From assembly GCA_031425155.1 (NCBI GenBank), contig JANPIV010000107.1, forward strand, positions 1-64,000: a stretch of DNA of 64,000 nt, read 5' to 3'. The translations under genes were made by a program, and so were the position numbers. This document shows, in pieces, positions 15,859-24,229 of this stretch (position 1 is its first letter; every line of letters begins with the position of its first letter). Source of the DNA: M3007 sp031425155 (GTDB taxonomy: Bacteria; Bacteroidota; Bacteroidia; Chitinophagales; Saprospiraceae). The notes beneath the pieces are model-generated. The model saw only the letters and a list, made by a program, of their open reading frames with translations. It did no database searches and had not been told where the DNA came from.

Positions 15859-17280
15859 CTACTTCTTCCCCCGTACCTTTTCCAGCAGCCACGCCCGCTC
15901 TGCCACCAAAGGTGTATCCAGTATCTTTCTTTCCAGACGTTTGCGGGCATCCGTAGCACCAGGCGACAGGCGCAATAGTTGCCCGGTGAAACGGGCCAGG
16001 TTGCGGTACATCTCGCGGTGATAGCCGATTTCACCGTGGCGGCGCAGCCACAGCAGCAGGTTTTCGAGCAGCGATTCCAGCGCGGTGGTCGCCTGTTGTT
16101 CGTAGTAGATTTTGAGCAGCATCTTCCGGCTTTCCAGTTTGTACATTGGGTCGGCAAAAGTCACGTCGCGGAGCAGTTCCAGGGCAGCATCATGGTCGCC
16201 CCGTCGAAAATGATAGATGGAAAGATTGTATTGAAAAATATTCTCCCGCTCGGCGGCAGGCAGTTCCGCGCGGTAATGCTCCAGAAATTCCCTGGCCTGC
16301 TGCCATTCTTCGAGAGCCAGAAAAGTCATCAGTACGTTGTTGTAAGTGTATTTGGAAAGTCGGCCCTGCTCGTCGTGCAACAGTTTTTTTCCCAGTCCCA
16401 GCCGGTAAAAACCGAGCGTGTGGCGGATGGCCGCTTTATCCCCCGCATTGATACGCCGAATGCCGTGATTGATGGCCAGTTTGAGCAAATCGCGGGCTTC
16501 GGCGGTGGACGTGGTGTCGAGGTTTTGGGCAAGCATTTCCCGGTAGGCTTCCATCGCCTCACCATTTTCCGGAGCGGCGAGCATCCGTTGCCCGAGGTAG
16601 TAGATGGCGATGCCGGGAATATGTTCATGCGGTTTGGTGGGCAGCAGGTCGAGCAATTCGTCCAAATGGTGCGCGGATTTTGGCTCCGGTATTTCGGTGC
16701 GCCGTACGTTTTGCCGCGATTGTTCCACGCAGGCCAGTTGCAGCAATTGACCAGCATACCAGGCATCCAATTCTGCATGCAGCGGGTTCAGGGAAAACTC
16801 ATGTCCGCGTTTTTGGCCCACTTCCCAGTCATATTTTTCCATACCCAACCGAAAGGCCAGCAGATGCCGGTCAATAGCCTGACTTTCAGGACGATGCTGT
16901 TCCCTTTCTGCGTCCCGTGCGGCCAATTGGAAGTTTTTTTCCAACCCCATTTTACGCATAGCGCGGAGCAATAGCCATTCCCGCTGTCCGGGCATTTGCT
17001 GCATTTCCTGCCAGATCAGAAAGTCGCGCAGCAGTTCGGTGAGTGCCGTCATTTCATGGCGCAGACGGGTAATATCGCCTTCTTTTTGACCAAAAACAGC
17101 GGTTATAGCGGCTTTCTGACTAGTTTCGGTATTTGTATTGCGACATTCGGCCAGATAATCAAACAGGCGCGACGGGGCTTCCCGATGGTTGAAGGCAGGG
17201 GAGGTTACCCAGGCCCGGGCGGCACGAATCTGCCAGGCATTGAGGGCGTTGAAAAGTTCGAGCAGGGCGGAATCTTGCAT
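15859..17280 (-). CDS. Uncharacterised alpha-helical repeat protein
   Basis: A 473-residue protein with no signal peptide or membrane segment. I do not recognise a named domain. The sequence is almost wholly helical, Leu/Ala/Arg/Glu-rich, with TPR-like segments in the C-terminal half (EEWQQAREFLEHYRAELP, FRRGDHDAALELLRDV, LESLLENLLLWLRRHGE). Proteins with this look are common, and usually unannotated, in Saprospiria-type genomes. It is transcribed alone; the next gene in the same direction (Uma2) is 54 bp downstream. It may be a scaffolding protein, but no function can be given. Confidence 0.7.
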   Translation of the reverse strand: MQDSALLELFNALNAWQIRAARAWVTSPAFNHREAPSRLFDYLAECRNTNTETSQKAAITAVFGQKEGDITRLRHEMTALTELLRDFLIWQEMQQMPGQREWLLLRAMRKMGLEKNFQLAARDAEREQHRPESQAIDRHLLAFRLGMEKYDWEVGQKRGHEFSLNPLHAELDAWYAGQLLQLACVEQSRQNVRRTEIPEPKSAHHLDELLDLLPTKPHEHIPGIAIYYLGQRMLAAPENGEAMEAYREMLAQNLDTTSTAEARDLLKLAINHGIRRINAGDKAAIRHTLGFYRLGLGKKLLHDEQGRLSKYTYNNVLMTFLALEEWQQAREFLEHYRAELPAAERENIFQYNLSIYHFRRGDHDAALELLRDVTFADPMYKLESRKMLLKIYYEQQATTALESLLENLLLWLRRHGEIGYHREMYRNLARFTGQLLRLSPGATDARKRLERKILDTPLVAERAWLLEKVRGKK

Positions 17281-17289
17281 GGCGATAGG

Positions 17290-17347
17290 TGCCGGTAGGT
17301 TTAGCCGCCGACTTTGAAGTGCTTTTTGGCGACTAGACCCGCCGGTA
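17290..17347. repeat. Palindromic repeat, GTACCGGCGGGTTTAGCCGCC family
   Basis: GTGCCGGTAGGTTTAGCCGC at 17290 onward is answered by GGCGACTAGACCCGCCGGTA at 17328-17347, an imperfect inverted repeat with a ~17-nt loop. The arm matches the better-preserved copy at 53299-53352, 36 kb away. Confidence 0.65.
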
Positions 17348-17467
17348 CATTACTTTTCGACACAAATCTGCATACTATTTTCGATAGCCTGTATTTTAAA
17401 GCATTGTTAATCAATAAAAAAAGACATTTTTTTAATAAAATTATGCTGATAAAACCCGAAAAATGAC

Positions 17468-17499
17468 TTTGGTGGCGGTGCGACTTACGCTGACTTTTG
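17468..17499 (+). promoter_or_regulatory. Putative -33/-7 promoter of the giant T9SS gene
   Basis: TTTG at 17468-17471 and GACTTTTG at 17492-17499 (one change from TAnnTTTG) with a 20-bp spacer fit the Bacteroidota sigma factor pattern. The predicted start of transcription is about 20 bp before the ATG at 17528. Confidence 0.55.
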
Positions 17500-17527
17500 T
17501 ACCATCACAAACAAAATCACTCGATTT

Positions 17528-20500
17528 ATGAAAAAGACCATGGTGCTTCTCACCCTTTTACTGATCTCGCTGGGGCTCGCTTCCGCCCAAACAACCAACG
17601 AGAAAATAGTATTCCCCAACTCCCCCAACACCCTGACTTCGGAAGGGCAGTTTCTGGTACAAACGGCCGACGGCGGTTATCTCCTCACCGGCACGGCCAG
17701 CAACGAAAACACGGGTAACTACGCCCTTCCGCGCCTGATAAAACTGACCGCCGACCTGCAAGTGGAATGGGACAAAAACTACTTTGTACAACTCCCCCCG
17801 CACGGTACCACGGTTTGGTTCTATACTCCGGCCCAGCAAACGCCCGATGGCGGTTATGCGATGGCCGTCCAGAATGATTCCTTGCCGACCGATTTTGTGC
17901 GCCTTGATGCGCAGGGAAATGTATTGTGGGAGAAAGATTTCGCTCCCTGGATCAACGCGATACAATTACTCGGGGTATTGCCCGATGGTGGTTACGCACT
18001 TACGATAAAAACGCAGCCTTACGAACTGCTGCATCTGGATGCCGATGGTAATGTGGTGACCCGCACCACCCTGCCCGTCACTGCGTTTACGGGTTATGCC
18101 CAATCTATCCTGCTATCCAATGGCGAAGTGCTGACCGCCTACCAAGTTCCCAACACGCAGAAGACGCGTTTCCTGCGCACCAACATAGACGGCAACGTGA
18201 TTTGGCACACCGCCCCTACCGCCCTAGAGTGGTGGGCCAATCTGGGCAAACCGCAATTGACAGCAATGCCCGATGGTGGTTTTGTGACGCTTTTTTACGA
18301 TGATACCTTGAATAACAATCGTTTACATCGTTTTAATGCGCTGGGCAGCCAAACCTGGCAATCCCCTGAAACGGCCATTCCAGCCACTTTACGGCCTACC
18401 AGTGTGGAAGTTACGTCAAATGGCCGTTTCCTGTTAAGCGGTCATACCACGACCAATCGCGGCTTCATCGCCCAAATGAATGCCGCCGCAGATGGCATCG
18501 AATGGTCGGCAGAATCACCGGAAGACGGCCAGCCTCACCTGACCACCCTGAACGCTATTCCGACCACTGATGGCTGGGCAGCCGGAGTGGGTAACACCGT
18601 TGGCGACAAGTTTGGATTCCTGAAAGTAGGCGTTAATTCGGGCATTTCGGTCAATGTACTCAGTGGGCGCGTAGCGAAAGATGATGATGAAAGTTGTGCG
18701 GTGGAAACCGCAGAACCGGGACTTGTTCACACCAAAGTGGAAGCCAGTAATGGTTTGGAAACCTTCGTTGCTTTCACTGATTTTAATGGAAATTACCAGA
18801 TGACCCTGCCGCACGGCGATTACACGTTGTCCGTGCAGACCAATGAACTGTTTTTTTTCCTTTGCCCCACCGCCAACGTTACGGTTGCTTTTCCGGCGGG
18901 TACTAATGGTACCGCTAACCTGGATTTACCCGTGCAATCGCTGGATTTGATCCATGAAATATCGGGGACGCTTTACTTTGATCAAAATCAAAATTGCGCC
19001 GCTGATGCCGGAGAACCGGGTTTAAAAAATTGGAAAGTTAAGATTTTCACGGGTGCGGGCACTTTGAATCTGACCACCAATGCCGACGGTGCGTACAAAG
19101 CCTTTGTCCCGGATGGTACTTACCAAGTGTGGGCCGTGCCGCTGAACAACAACTTCCAGATTTGTGCCCCAAGTCCTCAATTTGTGAATTTGGTTGGCCC
19201 CACCCCACAAACGGCCACGCTCGATTTCGTGGCCCAGCCCGAACTCCTTTGTGCCAAAATGCGCATTGATCTGGCCCGGTCTAATTTCCGCCCCTGCATG
19301 ACCGGCAATCTGGTGGCCTACTACCGCAACGATGGCACCACGACGGCTAATAACGCTTCCATGACCGTAACTTTGGATCCGCACTTGACTTATGTGGATG
19401 CTGAACAAACACCAGACGTTATTGACGGACAAACACTTACGTTTCAGTTGGGCAATTTAGAGCCTGCGCTGGGGAGTGAATGGCAAAGTATCAAAATTCA
19501 TGTTGCCGTGGATTGTGCGCTGGCGATTGGCGATCAGGTTTGCGTTTCGTCCACAGTTTCTCCCAATGAGGATTGCACGGATGAACCGGAGTGGTCGGGG
19601 GCAATCATATCGGTATCGGGTGTGTGCGAAAACGATGAACGAGCCATCTTTACGATTAGAAACATCGGTAATGCTGCCAGCGCGAATTTGGAATACATCA
19701 TTGTCGAAGACCAGATCGTACTGCATCCGGGAGGTTTCCAACTGGGTATCGGAGATGCAATCCAGGATACGGTATCCGCCAATGGCCTGCCGCTGACCAT
19801 CATTGCCGATCAGGAACCCGGTTATCCGGGTGATACTTCGGTGGTGTGGAATATCCTGAATTGCGGCAACATGGGTATGAGTACGGGTAACGGCAGCGGT
19901 TTCGGCGGCCCGGCAGGCCCCTATAATTATCAGGAATGCTTTTCGATCACCGGTTCTTATGATCCCAACGACAAGAACGCCATCCCACAGGGCAGCGGAC
20001 CCTCACATTTTGTGCATCCCGGCACCCCACTCGAATATCATATTCGCTTCCAGAATACGGGTAATGACACGGCTTTTCTGGTGGTGATCCGCGATACGCT
20101 TTCCCGGCATTTTGACTATGCCAAAATAGAACCACGCGGATCGAGTCATACCTACGAGTTTGCGCAGATCAGCGACAGTATTGTGCAATTTACTTTTGAA
20201 AATATCCTGCTGCCCGATAGCACGACCAATCTGGAAGGTTCGCAGGGTTTTGTGGAGTTCAATGTGTATCCCAAACCTAATTTGCCCAATGGCACGCCGG
20301 TATTTAATAGTGCGGCTATTTATTTTGACTATAATCAGCCCGTCATTACCAATACCGTACAGCGGGTTTATGGAAAATACGCTTTTGTAAAAATCAAGGA
20401 AATAACTGGTAAAACGGCCCTGCCGGTGCAAGTGTATCCCAATCCGTTTATCTCCGAAGCGACTTTTGAAATTCCGGCCAATGCGCCGTCGGCTGATTAC

Positions 20501-20662
20501 CAACTCACCTTGTTCGACGGTCTTGGCCGTACACTGCGGACGCTGTCTTTTGTCGGAAATAAGTGCCTGCTGCGCCGGGAAGATTTGCCGGTCGGGGCGT
20601 TGACGTGGAGCATTTCGGCGGATGGACAGATAGTGGCTGGAGGTACAGTGGTAGCGTGGTGA
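17528..20662 (+). CDS. Giant T9SS-secreted protein with SdrD-B and DUF11-like domains
   Basis: A 1044-residue secreted protein. Signal peptide MKKTMVLLTLLLISLGLASA. Residues about 20-370 contain beta-propeller-like repeats with recurring TPDGGYAM / PDGGYALT / MPDGGFVT motifs, a Trp/Asp/Gly pattern often seen in outer-surface proteins. Next are two carboxypeptidase-regulatory/SdrD-B-like beta-sandwiches (ISGTLYFDQNQNCAADAGEP), then a conserved-repeat (DUF11-like) domain with SYDPNDKNAIPQG and YHIRFQNTGNDTAF. The C-terminal ~85 residues (VQVYPNPFISEATFEI to the end) are a type A T9SS sorting domain. It probably acts in surface adhesion or matrix building; no catalytic residues are seen. It is a single gene with its own promoter and a strong terminator. 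Confidence 0.88.
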   Translation: MKKTMVLLTLLLISLGLASAQTTNEKIVFPNSPNTLTSEGQFLVQTADGGYLLTGTASNENTGNYALPRLIKLTADLQVEWDKNYFVQLPPHGTTVWFYTPAQQTPDGGYAMAVQNDSLPTDFVRLDAQGNVLWEKDFAPWINAIQLLGVLPDGGYALTIKTQPYELLHLDADGNVVTRTTLPVTAFTGYAQSILLSNGEVLTAYQVPNTQKTRFLRTNIDGNVIWHTAPTALEWWANLGKPQLTAMPDGGFVTLFYDDTLNNNRLHRFNALGSQTWQSPETAIPATLRPTSVEVTSNGRFLLSGHTTTNRGFIAQMNAAADGIEWSAESPEDGQPHLTTLNAIPTTDGWAAGVGNTVGDKFGFLKVGVNSGISVNVLSGRVAKDDDESCAVETAEPGLVHTKVEASNGLETFVAFTDFNGNYQMTLPHGDYTLSVQTNELFFFLCPTANVTVAFPAGTNGTANLDLPVQSLDLIHEISGTLYFDQNQNCAADAGEPGLKNWKVKIFTGAGTLNLTTNADGAYKAFVPDGTYQVWAVPLNNNFQICAPSPQFVNLVGPTPQTATLDFVAQPELLCAKMRIDLARSNFRPCMTGNLVAYYRNDGTTTANNASMTVTLDPHLTYVDAEQTPDVIDGQTLTFQLGNLEPALGSEWQSIKIHVAVDCALAIGDQVCVSSTVSPNEDCTDEPEWSGAIISVSGVCENDERAIFTIRNIGNAASANLEYIIVEDQIVLHPGGFQLGIGDAIQDTVSANGLPLTIIADQEPGYPGDTSVVWNILNCGNMGMSTGNGSGFGGPAGPYNYQECFSITGSYDPNDKNAIPQGSGPSHFVHPGTPLEYHIRFQNTGNDTAFLVVIRDTLSRHFDYAKIEPRGSSHTYEFAQISDSIVQFTFENILLPDSTTNLEGSQGFVEFNVYPKPNLPNGTPVFNSAAIYFDYNQPVITNTVQRVYGKYAFVKIKEITGKTALPVQVYPNPFISEATFEIPANAPSADYQLTLFDGLGRTLRTLSFVGNKCLLRREDLPVGALTWSISADGQIVAGGTVVAW

Positions 20663-20684
20663 TAAAAAATCAAATTGATTTTAG

Positions 20685-20718
20685 AGCGGCTATCGCAGGG
20701 ATGCGGTGGCCGCTTTTT
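20685..20718 (+). terminator. Intrinsic terminator after the giant T9SS gene
   Basis: A 13-bp stem (AGCGGCTATCGCA with TGCGGTGGCCGCT, two G-T pairs) with a four-base loop (GGGA) is followed by TTTTT. It lies 23 bp past the stop codon. Confidence 0.85.
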
Positions 20719-20781
20719 GGTAAAAGTCGTTACTCCTTTTACTTTAACGCAGTCTATTAAATACCCTTTCCTCTACCACTT

Positions 20782-21774
20782 TTAATATTCCAGCCCTATT
20801 TTTTCCCGAATGGTATCCAGTGTTTCTACTAAATCCAGGGTAAAATCGAGGGGCAGGCGGTCGCTTTCCAGCATTTCTTTTTCGAGGCAATCCATGACGT
20901 GCGCCGCTTCAAAGGCGTAACCCCAGCCATCGTAGGGAAAATCCAGGGTGCGTTTTTCTTCTTCCTTGCCAGTATAACGGGAAATAGTGAGTTGTGGGCT
21001 GTGATGCCAGCGCGGGTGCATATAAATGGTGCCTTCGCTGCCATAAATGCTGGCTTCCACTGGCGTGTTGGCGCGTAACGTGCTGTGGGACAAGGCGAGT
21101 TTATTGCCCGGGTATTGAAAGGTGAAGGCGCAACTTTCGTCCACGTCGCTGGCGGTGAATGTGGCAACGGCCTGAATATTTTCGGGGGCAGGTTTACCAA
21201 AAATCAGCAGATTGAGCAGAGCCGGATAAATACCGATGTCGAGCAGTGAGCCGCCGCCCAGGGCTTTATTGAACAGCCGCGACTGCGGATCAAAAGGCAT
21301 GATAAAGCCAAAATCCGATTTCACGGTGTGCACTTCTCCTATTGCACCTTCGGCAATGAGTTCCAACGCATGATGCATACTCGGAATAAAACGCGTCCAA
21401 AGGGCTTCCATGAGAAATACGCGATTCCGATGGGCCGCCGTGACCATCCGCCGCGCTTCCGCCAGGTTCATAGCGAAGGGCTTTTCGCAAAGCACCGGCA
21501 GGCCATGTTCGAGGCACATCAGCGTGTTTTCGCAGTGCAGGGCGTGTGGTGTGGCAATATACACCACGTCGAGGCCGGGGCAATCCATTAGTTCCGCATA
21601 ACTGCCAAAGGCATGCGGGGCACCAAATTCCGTAGCAAAATCGCGGGCGCGTTCCTCCGAAGTGGAGGCTACGGCATGGACGCGGGCGTTGGGCAGGCTG
21701 CGCAGGTCGCTGGCAAATTTGCGGGCGATTTTGCCGGGACCGATGATGCCCCAATGGAAGATGCGGGTGGACAT
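20782..21774 (-). CDS. Gfo/Idh/MocA-family oxidoreductase
   Basis: A 330-residue NAD(P)-dependent dehydrogenase of the Gfo/Idh/MocA family, acting on sugars, inositols or related diols. The N-terminal Rossmann motif is GIIGPGKIARKFASDL (residues 9-24), followed by the family signature VYIATPHALHCENTLMCLEH and the catalytic-type LCEKPFAMNLAEARRM near residues 95-110. The C-terminal alpha/beta domain includes GGGSLLDIGIYPALLNLLIFG. It resembles the dimeric dihydrodiol/trans-1,2-dihydrobenzene-diol dehydrogenase-like branch. It is cytosolic, with no signal peptide, and a single gene. The exact substrate cannot be told. Confidence 0.92.
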   Translation of the reverse strand: MSTRIFHWGIIGPGKIARKFASDLRSLPNARVHAVASTSEERARDFATEFGAPHAFGSYAELMDCPGLDVVYIATPHALHCENTLMCLEHGLPVLCEKPFAMNLAEARRMVTAAHRNRVFLMEALWTRFIPSMHHALELIAEGAIGEVHTVKSDFGFIMPFDPQSRLFNKALGGGSLLDIGIYPALLNLLIFGKPAPENIQAVATFTASDVDESCAFTFQYPGNKLALSHSTLRANTPVEASIYGSEGTIYMHPRWHHSPQLTISRYTGKEEEKRTLDFPYDGWGYAFEAAHVMDCLEKEMLESDRLPLDFTLDLVETLDTIREKIGLEY

Positions 21775-21840
21775 GGATTGGTTGATTAGTTATTGGTTAA
21801 TTGGTTGATTTGCAATTGAAAAAACACTTTGGGTCAGTTT

Positions 21841-22626
21841 TCAAACGGCAGCATTTTTCAGCAGGGTTTGCATCCATTGCTGATTTTCTGCTGATAATTC
21901 AGGCGGCGGCTGATCTTTATGATAGTCAATGGATAACTCATATAGGCCCCGCTCATAAATCAAATCAATGGCTTTTTTTAAGTCAAGCAACGCGTCTGGA
22001 TCTGAATCGGCCAGCGGAACAGGGAGAACGGGCAGTGAGTCAGGCAGATTTACTGTCCAAACTTCCGTTTGCTGCGTATTGGCGCGCATGAGCATCATGG
22101 CATAATCTGACTTGGGCAATAATGGGTGTAAAAATGGCCGGATACCACGCCGTAGCAGGTCTATTTCCAGTAGATGTACCCCACTGCGGTGCAACATCAA
22201 GCGTTTATTCTGATACTGCTCACTGCCCGGCTTCTTTTTATTGACTGGCGAAAGGATTTCGATGGCCGTGATGAGTCGGTTTTGGGCCACATCATGAATT
22301 TCCACCACTGGGATGCGTAGTTCCACAGCAGAATAAGTAGGAATGATAATGGTTGGCTCGGTGGCCACCAACGCACTTTCGTACACGGCCACGGGTTCGC
22401 GCACCCAGTCTTGATGCCTGCGCACCGACACATCAGGGTACGTAATACCTATCTCCGATTCCGGGGTGGAGTCGGTGATGTTGTAAGGATTCAGACGTGC
22501 GACATATTTGGGAGCAATTTGCAAAGCAATTTGCTGTCTGATGGCCGACGCTAGTTCATTGTGTACATCAGACCATATTTCACCTTCCAAATATGGGTCC
22601 ATGCCGGGAAATGGTGATTTCGTCAT
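21841..22626 (-). CDS. DUF4058-family protein
   Basis: A 261-residue protein of the DUF4058 family, common in cyanobacteria and Bacteroidota and of unknown function. The defining N-terminus is visible: SPFPGMDPYLEGEIWSDVHN, then LNPYNITDS, YPDVSVRRHQD, VVEIHDVAQNRLITAIEILS and a central R-x-x-L/Y-x-K type segment (YQNKRLMLHRSGVHLLEIDL). The fold is thought to be restriction-endonuclease-like, as for Uma2, but catalysis is not shown. It is transcribed from its own start; the Fic gene lies 57 bp upstream in the same direction, so they may share a transcript. Confidence 0.88.
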   Translation of the reverse strand: MTKSPFPGMDPYLEGEIWSDVHNELASAIRQQIALQIAPKYVARLNPYNITDSTPESEIGITYPDVSVRRHQDWVREPVAVYESALVATEPTIIIPTYSAVELRIPVVEIHDVAQNRLITAIEILSPVNKKKPGSEQYQNKRLMLHRSGVHLLEIDLLRRGIRPFLHPLLPKSDYAMMLMRANTQQTEVWTVNLPDSLPVLPVPLADSDPDALLDLKKAIDLIYERGLYELSIDYHKDQPPPELSAENQQWMQTLLKNAAV

Positions 22627-22683
22627 TACACGGTGGGTTTAGTGCCCAAATATAGGAAAAATTTAGGCCATCTCCACTTGGCC

Positions 22684-24201
22684 CTAAATTTCGCTGGCGA
22701 TTTGTGCCAGAACTGCGGTCAAGGTATCCTCTAAATAACGTCTTATGTTGGCCACTTTTCCTTCGCCATTTGTATAGGCAGAAACAACATAAGGTGGAAT
22801 TGCTAAGGGTAAAACTGGATTAGGGATATCTTCTTCATTTTTACCCTTATATTCTAAAAATGCCCCGATGGCGAGCGCACCATCTTCATAGCCAAAATGG
22901 TGGATGGTTATACCAACATGGTATTTCTTTTCTTCGGAAAAATCAAACCCTAATATAAACCATGCTTTTGGCAAACTACGGTTGAAATAGTAACCGTGTT
23001 TTTGAGCATAGCCGATAATCTGAGCAAAGTAAAAATCCTGAAAAGGCCTGTGAGTAATATCGTGCGTTCGCTGGTCATCGAAAGGTGATTTTTTAAGATA
23101 AACACCGGCATCTCTTCCGTATTTTTTCTGCAAATTCTGTTCAACCTCTTGTAGATAGGTATCGCAAATAGCGAATATTTTATTCCTTCCCTCTACAAGC
23201 ACTTTCTCTTTTGCATCAAGCATGGATTGCTTTTGCGCCCTGATTCTTTGAATTAAAGCATCTTGTACTGCTTCAAAGGAGGAAGAGGCAGATACTTCTG
23301 GTACATTCAGTGCTTTTTGAATATTTCTCTTTTGTACTTCGCCGAGATAGGTCACAAATGGTTGTGCCTCACCAACATCTGCTCTTTCAAGTGCCTCAAT
23401 ATACCTTGCCTTGGCTTCTTCCCTCAATACTGTTAAAGGGAAAAAACCTGCTTTAATAAAAATAAGGCTGGCCAGAAGCCGCACAACCCGGCCATTGCCG
23501 TCTTGATAAGGATGTATAGTAGTAAATGCATGATGTACCCAGGCTGCCTGGATAAGGGAGTGAGTGCCATCACTTTCCAAACGATTGTAGATGCGAACAA
23601 GATTGTCTATCTCCGAGGCAACATAGGTCGGTGGACAATAAAGATACATAGTGCCATCTGGTCGAATTGGGTTGTTTTCTTGTTCTTTGAATTTGCCTTT
23701 TAAAAGTGGTATTTCTATTTTTCTTCCCAATGAATCTATGGCTTTGGTAGTTGCTTGATGTCTTGTAACCAACTCATGCAATTGATTGATCGTCCAAGCA
23801 GAAAATGGAATGTTATCTTTGATGATGTCAAAAACCCAATTTACAGCCTCTAATTGGTCATTTAAATGGCCCATAAGTGTTTGGGGTTCAACATTGGTAT
23901 CGTTATTACTTAATAGAGAACCTTGGAACCCTTCATTTATGAATGTCTCGGTCATACCTGCACTTAGGTCGTACATTCTTTCAATGATACCTGTTTCTAT
24001 GGCGTGTTCCCGTTTCAATCTCTCTAAAAACTCTTTATATTCCAAGGAGTTGCCTTGTAATTTCTGGCGTTGAATGAGCCATGAATCAGCAATATCATCT
24101 AAAATGGATGTATTGGCCTCAGCCCACGCAGAAGTGAACTCAATAGGCTTCCATATCCTGACAATTTTAGAAGCATTAATCTTAGCACTATCTTCTTCCA
24201 T
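22684..24201 (-). CDS. Fic-domain protein, class II
   Basis: A 505-residue Fic/DOC enzyme, expected to transfer AMP (or another nucleotide) to a target protein. The Fic motif HPYQDGNGRVVRL lies near residues 230-242, matching HxFx(D/E)GNGRxxR with the catalytic His and the phosphate-binding Arg. A likely inhibitory helix motif (S/T)xxxE(G/N) is seen as TFINEG near residues 86-91, N-terminal to the Fic core, which marks class II. The C-terminal ~220 residues form a long separate region of helices and beta segments, rich in Lys, Tyr and Asp, which I cannot name. The GC content looks lower than neighbours. A two-part toxin-antitoxin partner is not evident, so it is probably self-inhibited. Confidence 0.88.
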   Translation of the reverse strand: MEEDSAKINASKIVRIWKPIEFTSAWAEANTSILDDIADSWLIQRQKLQGNSLEYKEFLERLKREHAIETGIIERMYDLSAGMTETFINEGFQGSLLSNNDTNVEPQTLMGHLNDQLEAVNWVFDIIKDNIPFSAWTINQLHELVTRHQATTKAIDSLGRKIEIPLLKGKFKEQENNPIRPDGTMYLYCPPTYVASEIDNLVRIYNRLESDGTHSLIQAAWVHHAFTTIHPYQDGNGRVVRLLASLIFIKAGFFPLTVLREEAKARYIEALERADVGEAQPFVTYLGEVQKRNIQKALNVPEVSASSSFEAVQDALIQRIRAQKQSMLDAKEKVLVEGRNKIFAICDTYLQEVEQNLQKKYGRDAGVYLKKSPFDDQRTHDITHRPFQDFYFAQIIGYAQKHGYYFNRSLPKAWFILGFDFSEEKKYHVGITIHHFGYEDGALAIGAFLEYKGKNEEDIPNPVLPLAIPPYVVSAYTNGEGKVANIRRYLEDTLTAVLAQIASEI

Positions 24202-24229
24202 AATATTATTGCATTTTAGAAGGTAAAAA

